64,000 nt of DNA from Trissonchulus latispiculum (lineage: Eukaryota > Nematoda > Enoplea > Enoplida > Ironidae): NCBI GenBank assembly GCA_030248195.1, contig JASAND010016407.1, positions 1-64,000 of the forward strand, read 5' to 3'. Positions 18,950 through 29,119 of this stretch are shown in pieces. The position numbers and the translations under genes were made by a program. The stretch's first letter is position 1; each line of letters starts with the position of its first letter. The notes under the pieces were generated by a model. It was not told where the DNA came from, did not search any database, and worked only from the letters and a program-made list of their open reading frames with translations.

Positions 18950-21900
18950 ATGCCTGATCCTGCAGAAACGGGAGGGGGGACACCTCCCAACCCACCGGAA
19001 CAGCCGGAATCTCCTCCGTCCACGCCGCCACCGGCTGGACCCGAAAACGTTGCTTTAACCGCACTAACTAAAACCTTGACCGAATTTAATGCTGTAGTTA
19101 GAGCTCAAGGGGTAGCCACTGCTTTCAGTTCAGTGCCCATCCACCATGGTCACTCCTCGGAATCGTTTGAAGAGCACGTCGAAAAATACGAAAGATTTTG
19201 TAGCGTCATGAATTTTGATGAATGGCAAAAAGTGCATACTTTCTCCAGTTCTTTGAAAGGGCGTGCTCTTGAACTCTTCCGATCTGTGCCCAAGGATAGC
19301 CGGGGCAAATGGACTGAACTAATCGCAGAAGCTAAAAAGATTATGGTACCCCCGCATACTGCGCTTCACGCCTCGTCCCTAATGTTCCAGGTGAAGCAAG
19401 AAAAGGGAGAACCTGTAGCAGATTATCTCATGCGTTTGAATAGGTATGCTCGCCTTAGTTTTAAGGAGGAGGACGGGTTCACCGACAAACAAGTTGAACT
19501 GCTAAAATTGCGATTGTTTCTTTTCGGATTGAGAACCGATCTCAAAAACAGAGTGCCTCCGGGGTGTACTACGTTAGCTAAGGCTGTTGAGAGGGCTCAG
19601 TTGGCAGAAGGAGAGTACCCAGGGGAGGGATACCCATCCTTTTTAGAACCTAATTTTCGAGCAGAGCAGGACGCTCCAGCTGCAATTGCTGAGGCAGAAA
19701 AGGCTGTCAGAGATTTGAAGATTCGTTTCGAAAAGTTTGAGGCTGAAAACTCCAAAAAAGCGTCCAGTGCTGGAAAATCTGAGCGTTCACGAGACCTGCC
19801 TCCCGGTACCACCTGTTTTAACTGTAATAAGCCCGGACATGTCCGACGTGAGTGCCGACAACCGGGAGGAGGAGCCTATCAGGCAAGAAACCAAAATTTT
19901 CAATCTAACCGTGGGTCTTTTCGCAATTCTGAACGAAATCGAAACTATGATAATCGAAATGGGCAAGGGCGTGACAATTATGATCGTGGTAGATATAATG
20001 ATAGTAATGGTAATAGTAATAGGGATCGTTATGACAACAGGAATAATAGAAATTATGATGGTAGAGATAACAGAAATTATGAGCGTAGAGATGATAGAAA
20101 TTATGATCCACAGTATAGGAATGAACGGTTTCGACCTGACAACCGGCGAGACAATGGTCAACCGAACGACCGAAGGGATCAGCGGTCTGATCTCCCTTCG
20201 GAGATGAGGCGTGAGTATGGGCCAAAATTCGCAGTCTCTCGATCTAGAGCTCAGGGAGACGGGTACTATCACGACGACTCCGCTAGGGATCGACGTTACT
20301 CGGGTTCTTCAGCTTACTCTGGCAGTGATCGTTCGGAATATCACAGTCATAGGCAGTATTACAGTCGACAGCCTCGGTCTGACTCCGGGTCGGCTGGCCA
20401 GTACTCTGCTCGTTCAGTACGGGCTGTTTCCCCCCAATGCGTGCGGCACGCGAAAAGGTGCCTTACTTCGCCGCATTTCTCGCACAGAATTCTGATGTGT
20501 CGACAGCCAATGGTTTGCACCTGTCGACCAGAACGTTACGAGCCACCCTGCTTGCTGAGAGGTGCGCTCACTCCTAGTACCGTAACCTCAACCGATGAGG
20601 AGTTGTTTATTCCTATTTCTAATTCTGACGACGTAAGTCCGCGAAACTATGAAAGTTATCGCGAAACGAAGGTGGGTACTAGATCTCATACCGTTGCTGT
20701 TCAGTGCGAACTTTATTCAGATAAATTGTTGGAAATTTTCGAGACGGAAACCGAAAAACCAAAGACTTTTGACTTTTCACTACTTCTGATACCATTTTGG
20801 TCTTTCTTTTCGGCTGTCCGTTCACTGAGAAAACTCGGTATGCCCATCTTTTGGCTCATGATGGGTTTACTACTTTCAACCGCTAGTGCTCAGTCGGCTA
20901 CGGAAACTGGGTCGTCTCATTTTTTGGCAGACGAAATAGCTAAGATAGGTACGGTTGTGTTGCCCCGTTGGGGAGCTGTCTTGAGTCCCGCGGGTATAGG
21001 AGTAATATCTCAGAAAACTGAGTACTTAGCTTTGATTGTGCAGTTGGCGGTGCCCCCTATCTCGCCGCAGTGGAAACCCCCCGAGTGGGCAAATGAGGAG
21101 GATTGTATCGATCTTAATACGGGTAAAGCTAAGACGGACCAGTATTGTGTGCGAATGATAAACCAGAGTTGCCCCCAGCATGACTTTTTGGAACAAGAAA
21201 TTGATCAGATAAAAGCAGAATACCGAAAGCTTTATTCGGGAGTTTTGAACACAAATTTCTATTCTAAATTACTAGCTAGTCTATGCCGATCTACCCCAGG
21301 TGTCTGTACTTCTTACCCACCTATCGAACCAGGTAGGCAGCGTCATAAACGTTTTATCGAATTTCTGTTAGCCGGTGCATTGGGGATAGGTGGTATAGCC
21401 AACAGCCTGTCAAACTCCTATCACTTAGGTAAGTTAGACGCTAAGGTAAATGCCGTGGAACAGGGATTTCATATTCTTCGGGATGAGCAGATCAAAATTA
21501 CCGATTCAGTTCGGAAAATCGTGCACGCAAACGAGCAAGTTTATGCCTTTCTGCATCACACAGTTCAAGATCTGACCACACTCATTATTCGTGCAAGATG
21601 CTCTAATTTTTCGTACATGCGACAAATTTACATGCAATTATTAGCTCACATTTTCACTTCTTCTTTACGCGAAGGTTTAAATTCTGTGATGCATGCTGGG
21701 TTGCGATCTGAAATTACCCCGGGACTCGTTAATTTGCAAACTCTGAAGGGTATAATCAAAACACATCCCTCCCTGCGCAATTCACTGCTAAGCCAGGAAC
21801 CTAGTCTCATTTACCAATTCGGCAAAGTTTATCCTATTAAGATTGATTTTAATTCGCTCAGATTTGGATTTATGCTCGAAATCCCCGTGCCACTGGAACA

Positions 21901-24900
21901 GGAGGTAAGACCACTGTACGCAGTGCACAACTTAGGTTACAACTCTAGGTTACACGGCATCACCACCCTGGCTCCTATGCCGGACTACGCTCAACGGTTG
22001 GATTCCGGTGAAGTCCGTGAGATCGACGTAACCGAATGTAAAACCGCACCTGGCCTTTGGTTTTGTCCTCCGAATGCTATCGTTACAAGCCTTAGAGCTA
22101 AGTGTCTACAAATTCTTATCTCATTCTCCGAAGATAGGGTAGAGAAAGAGTTCAGCACTTGTAAGGACTATGTCAAAGTTAAGGTCTTGGATAACTCCAC
22201 TGAGTATCGTACCACGCCTGCGGGAGTGCTCATTCGGACCAATTATACCGAAGTTATTGTAGCTAGGTCGCCGTCTCTGAATCATGTGGCCGAAGGAGAA
22301 AGAGTGCCAGTGCCAGAAACGGGCACGCTCTGGTTCGAACACGGCCGCTATCTGCATCTTATTATAGGAAACACTATTCTTACTAGTACGTTAGGAATCG
22401 CTAGGACGACTGTTACCTTAGCCGATCTCAAGGAAACAGTTGTGCCTGCTCCCTTAGGTAGGATACCATTACATTTCACTGAACTATCTACCGCAGAATA
22501 CGAGAATGAACAGGCTCGGAACCTCATACAGGATCAAATGAAGGAGTATGTACACTTGCCTTTTGTACCCTTGCAACTTAACCATGGACTGTTTATGGTA
22601 ATAATTGTTGTGGTTATTGGATGTGTCATAGTTTTCTGGGTTACGCCTTGTGGTCGCAAATTTAGAAACCGAATTCGAGGTAAGTGTCATCGTAAACCTG
22701 ATACTAACGCGGCAGCGCCAGTGATCTCAGCGCCCTCAAACGGCCGTCGACTAACAGAACGACTTTTTAGTGACGATGAAGAGGAAGCCCCTATAGAATT
22801 GGGTTCCTTAGCTGTAAATGAGGAACGGATCCCCTTGCGACCCGTTAGTAGATCTCTAGACTACGATAAGTTACGTAAGGCTGCTAATAGATGTCAGGCC
22901 ACCTCTAAGGCTATTTCTAGGGACACGTCCTACGCCTCTTCCATGTCTGATTATAATGTTAAGGACAGTGACGCTTCCGCCAACCTTTTATCAGATGAGA
23001 GAATCGACTGTGCCTCCCCTACTATAGATCTGAATCTAGATAAGAAACACAGGAATGAGCGACATATAGTTCGGTTCTCATGCCAGCAGCCACTTGAGAA
23101 ACAAGACTCGGGAGATGAGACCACTGACTCGTCACTAGTTTCTTACTCCGACGCGGCTACCAGCCCTTTGAAACGCCGAGCCTCTCACTCTGCTGCTAAC
23201 ACTGGAAGTTCTCAGGTTCAGACACGTTCCCTCGTGGGGAACCCCAATAGAACTATCAACGCACACGCTGTACTTATGGTTCGAACTGTACCTTTGCTCA
23301 TGACATTATTAATCCTAGGGCAAACTGTAGATGCCTTGTTTGACACCGGATCGCTTGTCTCAGTCATGACCACTGGGTTGGTGCGACAACTCAAACTAGA
23401 CGTGCTTCCGGTAGAAATACCGCAATATTTGCAAACTGCTAACGGCGGGAAGTGTGAAATTGTAGGGACCGTAACTGTACCTGTTCTATTTCATAGGAAT
23501 CGGGAATCCCTACCGATCCACGATTGGACTTTTGTGGTAGTGGATAACCTAACTGTCGACTGCATTATAGGATCTGACTTTATGACTAGCTTTCCTGGGG
23601 AAATCTCACTCGATCTGGGACAGCACACCATTACTTGGCCTATGCGGAGCGGTAAAAACGTCACGATTCCTCTGAAATTACCTGTGACCTCTAGGAATCG
23701 AGAGATACATCTCATTGGTACCTTACCCTCTCAGACTAGAAACTACGGGGAATCTCGGGCTAACACCCCGGTTCTACACCGACCGTTGCCCATGATCTTT
23801 GTAAACTTAAACGGACGCCCCATACAGACCTTAGTTGACACCGGAGCTAATCTGAGTCTGATGAGTGAAAACTTGGCTAACTTCTTGAAATTAACTGTCA
23901 AACCGCTTGTGCACCCTCCTCGCGCCGAGGGCATAAACGGGCAAACTTTGAAATTTAGGGGTATCGTCAAATTACCTGTCGAATTCTATGACTCCCCGGG
24001 GATTAAGGTTGAACACTCCTTTCTAGTTCCTAAAGGTCTAGCTGAGGATTGCCTGTTGGGGACTGACTTCTTGCATGAGCATGGCGGGGATCTCAACCTT
24101 AGCTTTCACAAGGGAGAACTGAGTTTACTAAAAGCCGGTAAACCTCCCATGGTAGCTAAGCTAATACAGCAATCCCCAGTGACAGAAACTGCTTATCGAG
24201 TATCTGCTATGAAGCAGGTCACCATTCCCCCTTATGCTGAGGTAGCTGTACCTGCACTGGTAGAAAGTGTAGAGTCTCTTAAGTATGATGGATTATTCGA
24301 ACCGGACGTAGCTAAGTTTGAAGGTAATGCCGGTGCAGTTCAGGCACTCCCTGCCATGGTAGACTTGAGATCACGCTGTATACCGGTACTCATGCGAAAC
24401 GGGACTGGGCAACCTGTAACCGTTTATGAGAACTCCACTTTAGGCAATGTGACGCCTCGTAATCGGGTTGGGCATCGGGAACCACAAGTCAAATATGAAG
24501 AGGTCGTTAACGAATACGGGGAAGTTGTGAAGTTGGACAACCGGTTTAAATCTAATCCTAAAACGAGTCGGGAGGGACACCACTTTCGAATAAATTCCTT
24601 GAAGAATATCGAATCATGTTCTGTGAAAGACTTGCCCGAAGCTATGCAGGCAATTTCGTTTGATGAGGACTCTTTGAATGAAACTGAAAAAGGACAATTT
24701 CTGGGGCTTCTCCGCCAAAACAAGCATTGTTTCTCGCAGCATTCCTTTGACATAGGGAAATGTACCATTTTTAAGGCTCACATCAACACCGGGGACGCTA
24801 AGCCTCTTTATGCTACACCCTATCGTCTACCCGTACATTTGCGACAGCCTCTGTTAGAGGAGCTGACTGAGATGTTGAAATACGGTCTAATCCGTCCATC

Positions 24901-27900
24901 TTCTAGTCCGTGGAGTTCCCCCATGATTTACGTACCTAAGCCAGGCGGGAAGTTGCGACTATGCGTTGATTTTAGACGAGTAAACAAAATTAGTGATCCC
25001 GATATTTACCCGATCCCCCGTATCGATGATATTATGACCTCTCTCAAGGGTTCAAAATACTTTTCGACGATCGATCTAAGTAAGGGATTTAATCAAATTG
25101 AGTTGGATGAAGATTCTAAAGCAAAAGCCAGTTTCAATACCTTTCACGGTCAATTTGAATATAACGTTTTACCGTTTGGACTAAAATGTGCACCAGGAAA
25201 CTTTCAAAGATGCATGGAGCGAATTTTGGGAGATTTGCAATGGAAAAAGTGTATTATTTACATTGATGACATTCTGATTTTCTCCAAAACTTTCTCAGAA
25301 CATCTCGAAATTATGCAAGAGGTTTTCGACCGACTGCGGGCTGCTGATTTGAAAATGAATCCGGGAAAATGTCATTTTCTTAAGAAATCTGTTACTTACC
25401 TGGGACATATCATTTCTGAACAGGGAGTCGAACCCTTGAAGGAGAGAATTCAGGCAATACATGATTTAGCGGTACCTAAGACGCTTAAAGACGTTGAGAG
25501 TTTTCTAGGAATGTGTGCGTATTACGCTAAGTTTATAAAGGGATTCGCCCATCTAGCTTCCCCCTTGTATTCTCTCAAGAAAAAAGGAGTACGATTTGTT
25601 TGGAATAACACTCATCAGCAATCTTTTGAACTGCTCAAAAGAAGTCTTGTCGAGGCCCCTGTACTGGCCCACCCCGATCTAGCTAAGGGATTTGTTTTAC
25701 ATACTGATGCATCTGATTTAGGTTTAGGAGCGGTTCTATCGCAAGAGCAGGACGACGGAAAGTACCACCCCGTCGCCTACGCTGCCAGGTCTCTGAAAAA
25801 GTATGAACGAAATTATTCCACCCACGATAAAGAATGTTTAGCCATGAAATTTGGTATCGAACACTTTCGACATTATTTGTACGGTGGACCGCCTTTCACT
25901 CTTTTTACTGATCATTCAGCTCTGCGTTGGTTAATGAAACACCCCCCACGAAATTCACGATTAGCTAGGTGGCAAATGACCTTCTCCGAGTATGACTTTG
26001 AGATTAAGCATAGGAACAACCCTCAGCTAAGGAATGCTGATGGACTATCTAGGAACCCCTTGTTTGCAGATGTAGCAAAGGGATTACCCGGAAAGGAACA
26101 GAACGGTGAGCGACAGTCAGTACGATTTCATCAGGAAGATAGCGATGATCTAGTAGCTCACATTAACTCTGTAGTTGTCAAAGGGGAAGGAAGGGAAAGT
26201 CGAACTTTTCAACTACCCAAGATTTCAAAGGCTCAGGCAAAAAAGAGCGTTACCACTGTACGCTCTAAAGTTTCGCGTATTTCTCAACAATCAGAATCTG
26301 AAAATTCAGAAGAAAGTCAACCGTCCCCCCAAAAACAACCTAAAATTCGTTCTCAGGTGGGTGACGTTTCGGACAGTGAGCATGATAACAAACCAGCGCT
26401 TGCCAGCTTGCGGAAGAAGCGTGACATTTGCCCCTCCTCCACTTCTGAGGAAGAACCGGTAAGAGAAGAGTTTCGCTCAGAAACAGGACGACCTAAACGA
26501 AAGGAGCATGCGCATTTAGTTTTTAGTCAAATGTTTGATGTTGCAGTACGCGATAAGTCTAACGTTACTCTTAATCCAAAGTCCTGGAAAAAGCTGCAGC
26601 AGCTGCAGGCCGAAGATCTTTTATTGGGTGAAATTATTGAGTATAAAGTTAACAAGAACTTACCTAGTAACTTTAATCGCGCTGTCCGCATCGCCGCACT
26701 CTCCGAACACTGCGACATGAGGGATGGGGTTTTGGTGCATCTTGAACGATTTAGGGACACCGTGCTAGAGGTATTAGCTGTACCCGAAAGTTTGCGCTCC
26801 GAAGCTCTGGCTGCTTGTCACGATAGCCCCTATGCTGCACACGGCGGTTGCAATAAAACTTCGTTTCGACTAGCTGAGCACTTTTGGTGGCCAGGCATGC
26901 ATGCTGATGCGAAGCAGTGGGTTAAATCTTGTCCTCGGTGTCAAAAAAGGAAGGGACCCCCAAAAAACCCCAAGGCTCTATTAAGACATGCTCCACTCCC
27001 CGTAGAACCTTTTGAGCGAGTTCACTGCGATTTAATGGATATCTCAAAAGCATCTAAAAGCGGCATGAAGCATATACTCAGTTTCATTGATGCGTTTTCT
27101 AAATATGTGATTGCTGTGCCTATCAAGAATAAGCGCGCGTATACCATTGCTCAAACTTTCCTTGAATTCATTGTCCTGCAATATGGATCACCTAAGGAAC
27201 TAGTTTCTGATCAAGGCAAGGAATTTGTGGCAGCGCTTAATAAGGAAATTTGCGCTCTCGTTCAAACTAGAAAATTAGAAACTACGCGCTATCATCCTGC
27301 CGCTAACGGTCAGGTTGAACGCTGGCATCGCACGTTGTTAGACATGTTAAGCACTGTTACTGAGAACCATCTAGAATGGGACAACATGGTACCATTCTGC
27401 CAGTTCGCTTACAACACTTCAGTGAATGCCACCACAGGTGAAACACCGCATTATCTTCTGCATGCATGGGATCCTGTATTGCCTAGTGCCACGAATGTAG
27501 CTATACCTACTGATCGTAAGTATGCCGGATTTGATTATGTTAATAATGCCACGGAAGCTCTGCAACTGGCCTGGTCACTCGCCCGCGAAAAGACGGGAGC
27601 GGCCCAAGAAACACAAGATCGTAATTATAACCGTAATGCCGTAGAGCCCACCTTCCGTGTAGGGGATCTGGTTATGATTAAGGCCTCCAATGTAGCTAAG
27701 AAAGATCAGGTGTATAAGCTGTTAGACAAGCGTGTAGGACCTTACCGGATTGACAAGATTTTCGGTTGTGTTGCTGAGGTGTACCCTGCTGGCAACCGAC
27801 GTGCCAAACGAATTAAGGTACAGTTTAACAACATGGTACCGTGCGTTGAGCCACGCGTCATTACGGCACCTGTCCATCAACACGAAGAGGATTCCACTGA

Positions 27901-29119
27901 CACATCCGATCATTCTGAATGTGAAATTTCTAAACTCCCCGACTCAGGACAGTCTGTCCCGAAGAAAGACTCCCCAATCGACCACCCTGTGCAACGTCAA
28001 AAACGAGAAAATAAACATTTACAGACGGAAAAGGAGAAACCCAAGCCAACTGTTCCCGCACGATCTAAAACGCCCATTGACCTAGAAAATGTTAAACCCC
28101 CCAAACCGGAACCCGCTCGGAGGAGATCTTCTGCCAGACTGGCAGAGAAACACCGTACTCCGGAACCGCCACCGGAACCTAAAGTAGAGCGCCCACCACT
28201 ATCACCGAAACAACAGAAGGGCTTACCTCCCTTGCACATTAAATACCCAGACGCCGAATCAGACTCTGACAGCGCACTCGTTTTCTTAGGAGATGAGCCT
28301 CTTTCGCAAGAAGCTGATCCAGAGTTATACCAACGACGAAACTTCTTTGACCCCATCGACGGAGAATGGCAAAAACGCATTGCACGGACTTATGGCCTTA
28401 AAATCAGGCACGAACTACCCGGAATGCTACGTCATATGCCACTGTATGAACCTTATGAAGTAATAGACGTATTAGGTGATGGGAATTGTTATTATAGGGC
28501 TTTATCTTTAGCTATTACTGGTTTGGAAGACTCCTGGAGAGATATTAAACGGGGACTTCTTGAATTTTTGGAATCTAACGAACACAAACGGCGTTTTCAA
28601 GCCCTGTACCCAAAAATTAATGAGGTAAAGGAGAGATTAACCAAGGCTGCCAGATTTGCAACTGATGATGAAATTTTTCTAACTGCTGCTTGGCTAAAAA
28701 CTACCATCATGTCTTACTCTAAATACGGCAAACTTTGGGCTTGGCAACTCTTCCCCCCCACTGCCCTTTTAGGAAAACAGGTCCAAATGGAACAAAATTC
28801 TCTTTACATCTATAACGTTAATAGTGATCACTTCATGGTAGTTTTATCCGTTCGTGAGCCTCCCCACGGGAGTTGGCCCACTGGCAAGGCGCCAAAATTA
28901 AGCGTGCTCGAATTAGTTACGAGTTCCTCTAACTCTTCTTCGCCTACTGAAGCTACAGCTAAACAGAACGCCTTAAAAGCGCAACCTGACCTTGAACGTA
29001 TGTTTTCTGAAAGTCCACTTTTCTCAGGGCCTAATGCCATTTTTAGAAACCCGTTTCGGAGATTTCAACGTTCTAACGAATCTTCGGACGAACAACACTC
29101 AGGTCCGTCTGGGAAATAG
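18950..29119 (+). CDS. Gag-Env-PR-PR-RT-RH-IN-OTU polyprotein
   Basis: One 3389-residue frame. Gag capsid-like domain is about 65-225 and the CCHC knuckle CFNCNKPGHVRREC is 289-302. An Asn/Arg/Asp/Tyr-rich tail follows at 310-440. Envelope: signal peptide from M631 (MPIFWLMMGLLLSTASA), furin-type site RHKR 798-801, hydrophobic fusion-peptide-like segment and coiled coil to about 890, transmembrane segment 1214-1231, cytoplasmic tail to about 1420. Two retropepsin-like domains follow (DTGS 1465 with DCIIGSDF 1537; DTGA 1630 with DCLLGTDF 1700). Reverse transcriptase has YIDD at 2104-2107, RNase H TDAS at 2252, and integrase has HHCC from 2624 and D2694-D2754-E2790 (DD35E). The OTU protease has DGNC 3177-3180 and H3294. 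The pol part is Ty3/gypsy-like. Envelope between nucleocapsid and protease in the same frame is abnormal; retroviruses and errantiviruses place it after pol. The ATG is the first in frame after the leader. Confidence 0.92.
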   Translation: MPDPAETGGGTPPNPPEQPESPPSTPPPAGPENVALTALTKTLTEFNAVVRAQGVATAFSSVPIHHGHSSESFEEHVEKYERFCSVMNFDEWQKVHTFSSSLKGRALELFRSVPKDSRGKWTELIAEAKKIMVPPHTALHASSLMFQVKQEKGEPVADYLMRLNRYARLSFKEEDGFTDKQVELLKLRLFLFGLRTDLKNRVPPGCTTLAKAVERAQLAEGEYPGEGYPSFLEPNFRAEQDAPAAIAEAEKAVRDLKIRFEKFEAENSKKASSAGKSERSRDLPPGTTCFNCNKPGHVRRECRQPGGGAYQARNQNFQSNRGSFRNSERNRNYDNRNGQGRDNYDRGRYNDSNGNSNRDRYDNRNNRNYDGRDNRNYERRDDRNYDPQYRNERFRPDNRRDNGQPNDRRDQRSDLPSEMRREYGPKFAVSRSRAQGDGYYHDDSARDRRYSGSSAYSGSDRSEYHSHRQYYSRQPRSDSGSAGQYSARSVRAVSPQCVRHAKRCLTSPHFSHRILMCRQPMVCTCRPERYEPPCLLRGALTPSTVTSTDEELFIPISNSDDVSPRNYESYRETKVGTRSHTVAVQCELYSDKLLEIFETETEKPKTFDFSLLLIPFWSFFSAVRSLRKLGMPIFWLMMGLLLSTASAQSATETGSSHFLADEIAKIGTVVLPRWGAVLSPAGIGVISQKTEYLALIVQLAVPPISPQWKPPEWANEEDCIDLNTGKAKTDQYCVRMINQSCPQHDFLEQEIDQIKAEYRKLYSGVLNTNFYSKLLASLCRSTPGVCTSYPPIEPGRQRHKRFIEFLLAGALGIGGIANSLSNSYHLGKLDAKVNAVEQGFHILRDEQIKITDSVRKIVHANEQVYAFLHHTVQDLTTLIIRARCSNFSYMRQIYMQLLAHIFTSSLREGLNSVMHAGLRSEITPGLVNLQTLKGIIKTHPSLRNSLLSQEPSLIYQFGKVYPIKIDFNSLRFGFMLEIPVPLEQEVRPLYAVHNLGYNSRLHGITTLAPMPDYAQRLDSGEVREIDVTECKTAPGLWFCPPNAIVTSLRAKCLQILISFSEDRVEKEFSTCKDYVKVKVLDNSTEYRTTPAGVLIRTNYTEVIVARSPSLNHVAEGERVPVPETGTLWFEHGRYLHLIIGNTILTSTLGIARTTVTLADLKETVVPAPLGRIPLHFTELSTAEYENEQARNLIQDQMKEYVHLPFVPLQLNHGLFMVIIVVVIGCVIVFWVTPCGRKFRNRIRGKCHRKPDTNAAAPVISAPSNGRRLTERLFSDDEEEAPIELGSLAVNEERIPLRPVSRSLDYDKLRKAANRCQATSKAISRDTSYASSMSDYNVKDSDASANLLSDERIDCASPTIDLNLDKKHRNERHIVRFSCQQPLEKQDSGDETTDSSLVSYSDAATSPLKRRASHSAANTGSSQVQTRSLVGNPNRTINAHAVLMVRTVPLLMTLLILGQTVDALFDTGSLVSVMTTGLVRQLKLDVLPVEIPQYLQTANGGKCEIVGTVTVPVLFHRNRESLPIHDWTFVVVDNLTVDCIIGSDFMTSFPGEISLDLGQHTITWPMRSGKNVTIPLKLPVTSRNREIHLIGTLPSQTRNYGESRANTPVLHRPLPMIFVNLNGRPIQTLVDTGANLSLMSENLANFLKLTVKPLVHPPRAEGINGQTLKFRGIVKLPVEFYDSPGIKVEHSFLVPKGLAEDCLLGTDFLHEHGGDLNLSFHKGELSLLKAGKPPMVAKLIQQSPVTETAYRVSAMKQVTIPPYAEVAVPALVESVESLKYDGLFEPDVAKFEGNAGAVQALPAMVDLRSRCIPVLMRNGTGQPVTVYENSTLGNVTPRNRVGHREPQVKYEEVVNEYGEVVKLDNRFKSNPKTSREGHHFRINSLKNIESCSVKDLPEAMQAISFDEDSLNETEKGQFLGLLRQNKHCFSQHSFDIGKCTIFKAHINTGDAKPLYATPYRLPVHLRQPLLEELTEMLKYGLIRPSSSPWSSPMIYVPKPGGKLRLCVDFRRVNKISDPDIYPIPRIDDIMTSLKGSKYFSTIDLSKGFNQIELDEDSKAKASFNTFHGQFEYNVLPFGLKCAPGNFQRCMERILGDLQWKKCIIYIDDILIFSKTFSEHLEIMQEVFDRLRAADLKMNPGKCHFLKKSVTYLGHIISEQGVEPLKERIQAIHDLAVPKTLKDVESFLGMCAYYAKFIKGFAHLASPLYSLKKKGVRFVWNNTHQQSFELLKRSLVEAPVLAHPDLAKGFVLHTDASDLGLGAVLSQEQDDGKYHPVAYAARSLKKYERNYSTHDKECLAMKFGIEHFRHYLYGGPPFTLFTDHSALRWLMKHPPRNSRLARWQMTFSEYDFEIKHRNNPQLRNADGLSRNPLFADVAKGLPGKEQNGERQSVRFHQEDSDDLVAHINSVVVKGEGRESRTFQLPKISKAQAKKSVTTVRSKVSRISQQSESENSEESQPSPQKQPKIRSQVGDVSDSEHDNKPALASLRKKRDICPSSTSEEEPVREEFRSETGRPKRKEHAHLVFSQMFDVAVRDKSNVTLNPKSWKKLQQLQAEDLLLGEIIEYKVNKNLPSNFNRAVRIAALSEHCDMRDGVLVHLERFRDTVLEVLAVPESLRSEALAACHDSPYAAHGGCNKTSFRLAEHFWWPGMHADAKQWVKSCPRCQKRKGPPKNPKALLRHAPLPVEPFERVHCDLMDISKASKSGMKHILSFIDAFSKYVIAVPIKNKRAYTIAQTFLEFIVLQYGSPKELVSDQGKEFVAALNKEICALVQTRKLETTRYHPAANGQVERWHRTLLDMLSTVTENHLEWDNMVPFCQFAYNTSVNATTGETPHYLLHAWDPVLPSATNVAIPTDRKYAGFDYVNNATEALQLAWSLAREKTGAAQETQDRNYNRNAVEPTFRVGDLVMIKASNVAKKDQVYKLLDKRVGPYRIDKIFGCVAEVYPAGNRRAKRIKVQFNNMVPCVEPRVITAPVHQHEEDSTDTSDHSECEISKLPDSGQSVPKKDSPIDHPVQRQKRENKHLQTEKEKPKPTVPARSKTPIDLENVKPPKPEPARRRSSARLAEKHRTPEPPPEPKVERPPLSPKQQKGLPPLHIKYPDAESDSDSALVFLGDEPLSQEADPELYQRRNFFDPIDGEWQKRIARTYGLKIRHELPGMLRHMPLYEPYEVIDVLGDGNCYYRALSLAITGLEDSWRDIKRGLLEFLESNEHKRRFQALYPKINEVKERLTKAARFATDDEIFLTAAWLKTTIMSYSKYGKLWAWQLFPPTALLGKQVQMEQNSLYIYNVNSDHFMVVLSVREPPHGSWPTGKAPKLSVLELVTSSSNSSSPTEATAKQNALKAQPDLERMFSESPLFSGPNAIFRNPFRRFQRSNESSDEQHSGPSGK
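20633..23215 (+). other. Candidate in-frame intron that would excise the envelope
   Basis: GTAAGT at 20633 follows codon 561, and CTCAG|GTT at 23211-23218 precedes codon 1423, with a CTAAC branch-point-like sequence 16 nt upstream of the AG. Both borders are phase 0. Removal would fuse the Gag tail to the first protease domain and delete exactly the envelope region. The acceptor has a weak pyrimidine tract. Purely sequence-based inference. Confidence 0.35.

Noticed and set aside
19787..20272. Long minus and alternate-frame ORFs over the Gag tail
   Set aside because: Shadows of the low-complexity Asn/Arg/Asp-rich Gag coding sequence, giving Ile/Thr or His/Tyr runs.
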